Assembly: GCA_019510435.1 (NCBI GenBank)
Contig: JAEKKJ010000009.1
Location: 310,001-374,000 of the forward strand
Origin: Caulobacterales bacterium
GTDB lineage: Bacteria > Pseudomonadota > Alphaproteobacteria > Caulobacterales > Caulobacteraceae
Length of the DNA: 64,000 bases
Direction of reading: 5' to 3'
Positions 59,888 to 64,000 of the stretch are shown here, piece after piece (position 1 is the stretch's first letter; every line of letters begins with the position of its first letter). Position numbers and translations under genes: made by a program. Below the pieces are notes generated by a model. It saw only the letters and a list, made by a program, of their open reading frames with translations. It was not told the DNA's origin and did no database searches.

Positions 59888-60534
59888 TGACCCAGCCCAT
59901 CCAGAAATTCAGCTTCGACACCGTCTTCGACGGTCGCGGCGGGATCGCGTCCCACACGCCGCGGCCCAAGCGCCTGTTCCCGGTCGAGGAGGTCGAGCAG
60001 ATCCGCGCGGCCGCCTACGCCGAGGGCGAACGCGCGGCCCTGGCCAGCGTCGCGGCCCAGCAGGCCAATGCGCTCGGCCAGATCGCCGCCGCCTGCGCCC
60101 AGGCCCTGCCGAAGCTGGCCGAGGTGGCCCACGAGCACCGCGAGAGCTCGGCGGCCCTGTCGCTGGCCTGCGCCCGCGCCATCGCCGCCTCGGCGCTGGA
60201 CCGCTTCCCGCAGGGGCCCGTGCACGCGGCCCTGGAGTCCCTCGCCCGCGAGATCGAGGCCCAGCCGCGCCTCGTGGTCTCTGCGGACCCCGCCCTCGCC
60301 GCGGCGCTGCAGACCACGCTGGAAGAGACCGCCCGCCGGATGGGCTTCGAAGGCGCCGTGGTGGTCAAGCCCGAGGGGACCTTCCGGCCCCACGCCTTCA
60401 TCCTCGACTTCGGCGACGGCCAGGCCGCGTTCGATCCGGCCGCCGCCGCCGAGCGCGTGACCCAGGCCCTGCACGCGGCCCTGGCCGCCGAGGGCCTGCA
60501 CGCCGAACCCCTGATCCCCGGCTCAGAAAGCTGA
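59887..60534 (+). CDS. flbE: FlbE, FliH-like export ATPase regulator
   Basis: 215 residues. N-terminal FSFDTVFDG, then a coiled region (VEEVEQIRAAAYAEGERAAL) like FliH, and a C-terminal domain (RMGFEGAVVVKPEGTFRPHA, ILDFGDGQAAFDP). In Caulobacter FlbE takes the place of FliH, which holds the FliI ATPase at the export gate. It lies between fliG and fliN as in that genus. One-base overlap with fliG and 4-base gap to fliN. Confidence 0.9.
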   Translation: MTQPIQKFSFDTVFDGRGGIASHTPRPKRLFPVEEVEQIRAAAYAEGERAALASVAAQQANALGQIAAACAQALPKLAEVAHEHRESSAALSLACARAIAASALDRFPQGPVHAALESLAREIEAQPRLVVSADPALAAALQTTLEETARRMGFEGAVVVKPEGTFRPHAFILDFGDGQAAFDPAAAAERVTQALHAALAAEGLHAEPLIPGSES

Positions 60535-60538
60535 TCCC

Positions 60539-60871
60539 ATGGCCGACGACGACCTCAAACTCGACGAGTTCCCCTCCGAAGACGGGATGCTCCCCGACAC
60601 CCACCACGAGGACAAGACGGCCGGCGACCTGGCCCCTGTCTTCGACGTGCCGGTGGCGATCTCGGCGGTGCTGGGGCGCTCGACCATGTCGGTCGCCCAG
60701 CTGCTGCAGCTGGCACAGGGCTCGGTGCTGGAGCTGGACCGCAAGGTCGGCGAGGCCATCGACATCTATGTGAACAACCGCCTGGTGGCGCGCGGCGAGG
60801 TCGTCATCGTCGACGAGCGCCTGGGCGTGACCATGACGGAAATCATCAAGGACGGCGACGCGCAGAACTGA
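60539..60871 (+). CDS. fliN: flagellar motor switch protein FliN
   Basis: 110 residues. An acidic N-terminus of about 30 residues is followed by the SpoA domain: FDVPVAISAVLGRSTMSVAQ, LLQLAQGSVLELDRKVGEAI, YVNNRLVARGEVVIVDERLG. FliN forms the C-ring bottom and docks the export apparatus. Length is normal. It lies between flbE and flbD as in Caulobacter. Confidence 0.95.
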   Translation: MADDDLKLDEFPSEDGMLPDTHHEDKTAGDLAPVFDVPVAISAVLGRSTMSVAQLLQLAQGSVLELDRKVGEAIDIYVNNRLVARGEVVIVDERLGVTMTEIIKDGDAQN

Positions 60872-60900
60872 CGTTCGGCGCGGACTGAAGGAGTTAGAAC

Positions 60901-62271
60901 ATGCGGCTTCTGGTCGTCGGGAAATTGAGCGGGCAGCTGTCCACCGCCGTGAAGATGGCGATGAGCGCAGGCGCCAAGGTGAGCCACGTGGAGACCATCG
61001 AGGCCGCCACCCACGCCCTGCGCGCGGGCCAGGGCGCCGACCTCTTGATGGTCGACTACGACCTGGACATCGCCGGCCTGATCGCCGCCAACGAGGCGGA
61101 GCGGATCCATGTGCCGGTGGTGGCCTGCGGCATCGCCGCCGACCCCAAGCGCGCCTCCGACGCCATCCGCGCCGGGGCCAAGGAGTTCATCCCGCTGCCG
61201 CCCGAGGCGCAGCTGATCGCCGCGGTGCTGGCCGCGGTCAGCGACGACAACCGCCCGATGGTGGTGCGCGACCCCTCGATGCAGCAGGTGATCCAGCTGG
61301 CCGACCAGGTGGCGCCGTCCGACGCCTCGATCCTGATCACCGGCGAGAGCGGCGTCGGTAAGGAAGTCGTCGCCCGCTACGTCCACCAGAAGTCGCGCCG
61401 CGCCAACCGGCCGTTCATCTCCGTCAACTGCGCCGCCATCCCGGAGAACCTGCTGGAGAGCGAGCTGTTCGGCCACGAGAAGGGCGCTTTCACCGGCGCC
61501 CTCGCCCGCCGGATCGGCAAGTTCGAGGAGGCCAACGGCGGCACCCTGCTGCTCGACGAGATCAGCGAGATGGACACCCGCCTGCAGGCCAAGCTGCTGC
61601 GCGCGATCCAGGAGCGCGAGATCGACCGGGTCGGTGGCACCAAGCCGGTGAAGGTGGACATCCGCATCCTGGCCACCTCCAACCGCGACCTGGCCCTGGC
61701 GGTGAAGGACGGGACCTTCCGTGAGGACCTACTCTACCGCCTGAACGTCGTGAACCTGCGCCTGCCGCCGCTGCGCGAGCGTCCCGGCGACGTGGTCGCC
61801 ATGGCCGAGTTCTTCGTCAAGAAGTACGCCGCCGCCAACGGCGCGGCCGAGCGGCCGCTGTCGTCGGAAGCCAAGCGCCGCCTGGCGGCCCACCGCTGGC
61901 CCGGCAACGTGCGCGAACTTGAGAACGCCATGCACCGCGCGGTACTGCTGGCGGTCGGCCCCGAGATCGACGAGATGGCCATCCGCCTGCCCGACGGCCA
62001 GCCGCTGGCGCCCGCCGACCCCATGGCCCGCACGGCCCAGGCCGCCGCTGCGGCCGCCGAGAGCGCCAGCCGCTCGTTCGTCGGCCAGACGGTCGCCGAG
62101 ATGGAGCAGACCCTGATCATCGAGACCCTGGAACACTGCTTCGGCAACCGCACCCACGCGGCCAACATCCTGGGCATCTCGATCCGCACGCTGCGCAACA
62201 AGCTGAAGGAATACACCGAGGCCGGCGTCCCGGTGCCCGCCCCGCAGATGGGCGCGGCGAGCGCGGCCTGA
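60901..62271 (+). CDS. flbD: FlbD, sigma-54-dependent flagellar regulator
   Basis: 456 residues. The receiver-like domain (1-115) lacks the usual acidic pair ([11 protein letters not shown]) but keeps an Asp in MVDYDLD, a known FlbD trait. The AAA+ domain has Walker [10 protein letters not shown] near residue 147, GAFTGA ([15 protein letters not shown]) and Walker [12 protein letters not shown] Fis-type HTH ends it ([20 protein letters not shown]). It activates late flagellar sigma-54 promoters and represses the fliF promoter. GGAG lies before the ATG. Confidence 0.96.
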   Translation: MRLLVVGKLSGQLSTAVKMAMSAGAKVSHVETIEAATHALRAGQGADLLMVDYDLDIAGLIAANEAERIHVPVVACGIAADPKRASDAIRAGAKEFIPLPPEAQLIAAVLAAVSDDNRPMVVRDPSMQQVIQLADQVAPSDASILITGESGVGKEVVARYVHQKSRRANRPFISVNCAAIPENLLESELFGHEKGAFTGALARRIGKFEEANGGTLLLDEISEMDTRLQAKLLRAIQEREIDRVGGTKPVKVDIRILATSNRDLALAVKDGTFREDLLYRLNVVNLRLPPLRERPGDVVAMAEFFVKKYAAANGAAERPLSSEAKRRLAAHRWPGNVRELENAMHRAVLLAVGPEIDEMAIRLPDGQPLAPADPMARTAQAAAAAAESASRSFVGQTVAEMEQTLIIETLEHCFGNRTHAANILGISIRTLRNKLKEYTEAGVPVPAPQMGAASAA

Positions 62272-62276
62272 CCTAG

Positions 62277-64000
62277 ATGGCTGACACCGGCCTTCAGGCG
62301 CGCCTGGGCGCGGCGCCCTCCCCGCGGGAGATCTGGGGATGGGTCGCGCGCGGCGACGTGGCCATGGCGCTGGGCGTCATCGGCATCATCGTCCTTTTGA
62401 TCCTGCCGATCCCGGCCTTCATGCTGGACGGGCTGCTCTCGATCTCGATCGCCTCGGCGGTCCTGATCCTGATGACCTCGATCCTGATCAAGCGGCCGCT
62501 GGAGTTCACCGCCTTCCCGACGGTGCTGCTGGTGGCGACGCTGTACCGGCTGGCGCTCAACATCGCCACGACCCGCCTGATCCTCGGCCACGGGCACGAG
62601 GGCAGCCACGGCGCCGGCGCGGTGATCGAGACCTTCGGCAAGCTGATGATGGGCGGCAACTTCGCCATCGGCATCATCGTCTTCGCCATCCTGGTGGTGG
62701 TGAACTTCGTGGTCATCACCAAGGGTTCGGGCCGGATCGCCGAGGTGGCGGCCCGCTTCACCCTGGACTCCATGCCCGGCAAGCAGATGGCCATCGACGC
62801 CGACCTGTCGTCCGGCCTGATCGACCAAGACACCGCCAAGCTGCGCCGCAAGGAGCTGGAGCAGGAGAGCACCTTCTTCGGCGCCATGGACGGCGCCTCT
62901 AAGTTCGTGCGCGGCGACGCCGTGGCGGGCCTGGTGATCCTGGGCATCAACGTGGTGGGCGGGATCATCATCGGCATGGTCCAGCACCATGTGCCGCTGG
63001 CCCAGGCCTTCTCCAGCTACACGATCATGTCGATCGGCGACGGCCTGGTCTCCCAGATCCCGGCCCTGATCATCTCGATCGCCGCGGGCTTCCTGGTCTC
63101 CAAGGCCGGCGTCGAGGGCTCGGCCGACAAGGCCCTGGTGACCCAGCTGGCCACCAACCCGATCAGCCTGGGCATGGTCTCGGCCGCGGCGGGCGTGCTG
63201 GCGATCATCCCGGGCATGCCGATCATCCCGTTCGCGGCCCTGTCGCTCGGGGCCGGCGCCCTGGCGTGGCGCCGCTCGCAGCAAGCGGCCGAGCCGGTGG
63301 TGGAGATCGCTCCCGTCGCTTCGGCCGAGCCTGAGGACGAGCCGATCGCCCAGACCCTGGCCATCGACGAGATCAAGATCGAGCTGGGCTATGGCCTGCT
63401 GCCGCTGATCAACGACCTGGAGGGCCGCCGCCTCACCGACCAGATCAAGGCCCTGCGCCGCACCCTCGCCGCCGACTTCGGCTTCGTGATGCCCAGCGTG
63501 CGGATCCTCGACAACATGCGCCTGCCCTCCCAGGGCTATGCCCTGCGCATCAAGGAGATGGAGGCCGGCGCCGGCGAGGTGCGGATCGGCTACCTGATGG
63601 CCATGGACCCGCGCGGCGGCCAGGTGGAGCTGCCCGGCGAGCACGTGAAGGAGCCGGCGTTCGGCCTGCCCGCCACCTGGATCGACGACCAGCTGCGCGA
63701 GGAAGCCAGCTTCCGCGGCTACACGATCGTGGACCCTGCCACGGTGCTGACCACGCACCTCACCGAGATCCTCAAGGACAACATGCCGGACCTCTTGACC
63801 TATGCCGAGGTCCAGAAGCTGATCAAGGACCTGCCGGCCGAGCAGAAGAAGCTGGCCGAGGACCTGATCCCCAGCGTCGTCTCGGCCGCCACCGTCCAGC
63901 GGGTGCTGCAGGCGCTGCTGCGCGAACGGGTCTCGATCCGCGACCTGCCCGCCATCCTGGAAGGGATCGGCGAGGCCGCGCCGCACACCGCCTCCATCAC
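62277..64000 (+). CDS. flhA: flagellar export gate protein FlhA (3' end beyond window)
   Basis: The first 574 residues or so are present, and the gene runs off the window end without a stop. About eight membrane segments lie in residues 25-320 (MALGVIGIIVLLILPIPAFM first). The FHIPEP part is seen in RLALNIATTRLIL and FTLDSMPGKQMAIDADL. The cytosolic domain starts near residue 350 (LAIDEIKIELGYGLLPLIND). FlhA is the nonamer ring of the type III flagellar export gate. ATG 62277 lies 5 bases after flbD. Confidence 0.95.
   Translation, partial: MADTGLQARLGAAPSPREIWGWVARGDVAMALGVIGIIVLLILPIPAFMLDGLLSISIASAVLILMTSILIKRPLEFTAFPTVLLVATLYRLALNIATTRLILGHGHEGSHGAGAVIETFGKLMMGGNFAIGIIVFAILVVVNFVVITKGSGRIAEVAARFTLDSMPGKQMAIDADLSSGLIDQDTAKLRRKELEQESTFFGAMDGASKFVRGDAVAGLVILGINVVGGIIIGMVQHHVPLAQAFSSYTIMSIGDGLVSQIPALIISIAAGFLVSKAGVEGSADKALVTQLATNPISLGMVSAAAGVLAIIPGMPIIPFAALSLGAGALAWRRSQQAAEPVVEIAPVASAEPEDEPIAQTLAIDEIKIELGYGLLPLINDLEGRRLTDQIKALRRTLAADFGFVMPSVRILDNMRLPSQGYALRIKEMEAGAGEVRIGYLMAMDPRGGQVELPGEHVKEPAFGLPATWIDDQLREEASFRGYTIVDPATVLTTHLTEILKDNMPDLLTYAEVQKLIKDLPAEQKKLAEDLIPSVVSAATVQRVLQALLRERVSIRDLPAILEGIGEAAPHTASI

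Overview
The window is chromosomal DNA of very high G+C content (about 70 percent by eye) from an alphaproteobacterium of the order Caulobacterales, most likely Phenylobacterium or Caulobacter. The evidence is the flagellar order fliF-fliG-flbE-fliN-flbD-flhA behind a CtrA-type TTAA box, a circularly permuted two-piece tmRNA gene next to an alpha-type sspB, an HWE-family histidine kinase, and hflK-hflC, serB/miaA and ilvB placed as in that group. No phage, insertion sequence, CRISPR array or rRNA was seen.

Layout. 1-8.6 kb: small metabolic genes (GNAT, GFA, luciferase-like monooxygenase, metallo-hydrolase), a large S8 protease with five 324-bp RTX repeats, a secreted protein and a GST. 8.6-16.3 kb: nucleoside transporter, aldo/keto reductase with divergent LysR, a DevCAB-like ABC exporter, a MAPEG protein and a small membrane protein behind paired operators. 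16.3-20.4 kb: hybrid histidine kinase, DoxX protein and HWE kinase. 20.4-25.9 kb: an SDR and three tandem MFS paralogues. 25.9-31.4 kb: chemotaxis receptor, Mrp/ApbC ATPase and hflKC. 31.4-35.9 kb: HAD phosphatase, serB and miaA with overlapping divergent starts, then ilvB behind an attenuator whose leader peptide is MRKILVLVGRP. 35.9-43.5 kb: regulators and small enzymes. 44.0-47.7 kb: an RNA-repair locus on the minus strand consisting of a 31-codon small gene, rtcB, an array of tRNA-like RNA modules, a TROVE (Ro60) gene and a small HTH gene. 47.8-54.7 kb: DUF4262-like gene, ilvH, secreted protein, YciB-like protein, PLD-like protein, tmRNA, sspB, thioesterase and a C13-like peptidase. 54.8-57.1 kb: a serine-hydrolase homologue that lacks the SxxK lysine. 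57.1-64 kb: the flagellar basal-body and export operon, cut by the window edge inside flhA.

The genes work together in several units. RtcB ligase, tRNA-like RNAs and the Ro60 homologue form an RNA repair and quality-control module. tmRNA and SspB form a tagging and ClpXP delivery pair. The DevCAB-like genes form an exporter. fliF to flhA build the MS ring, switch and export gate, and FlbD feeds back on sigma-54 flagellar genes. The acetolactate synthase subunits ilvB and ilvH, normally adjacent, are 12.5 kb apart here with the RNA-repair locus between them. The most rewarding non-coding signals are the tRNA-like array, the ilv leader, a 115-bp double-hairpin element present in two inverted copies with a compensatory base change, and a duplicated tmRNA pseudoknot arm.
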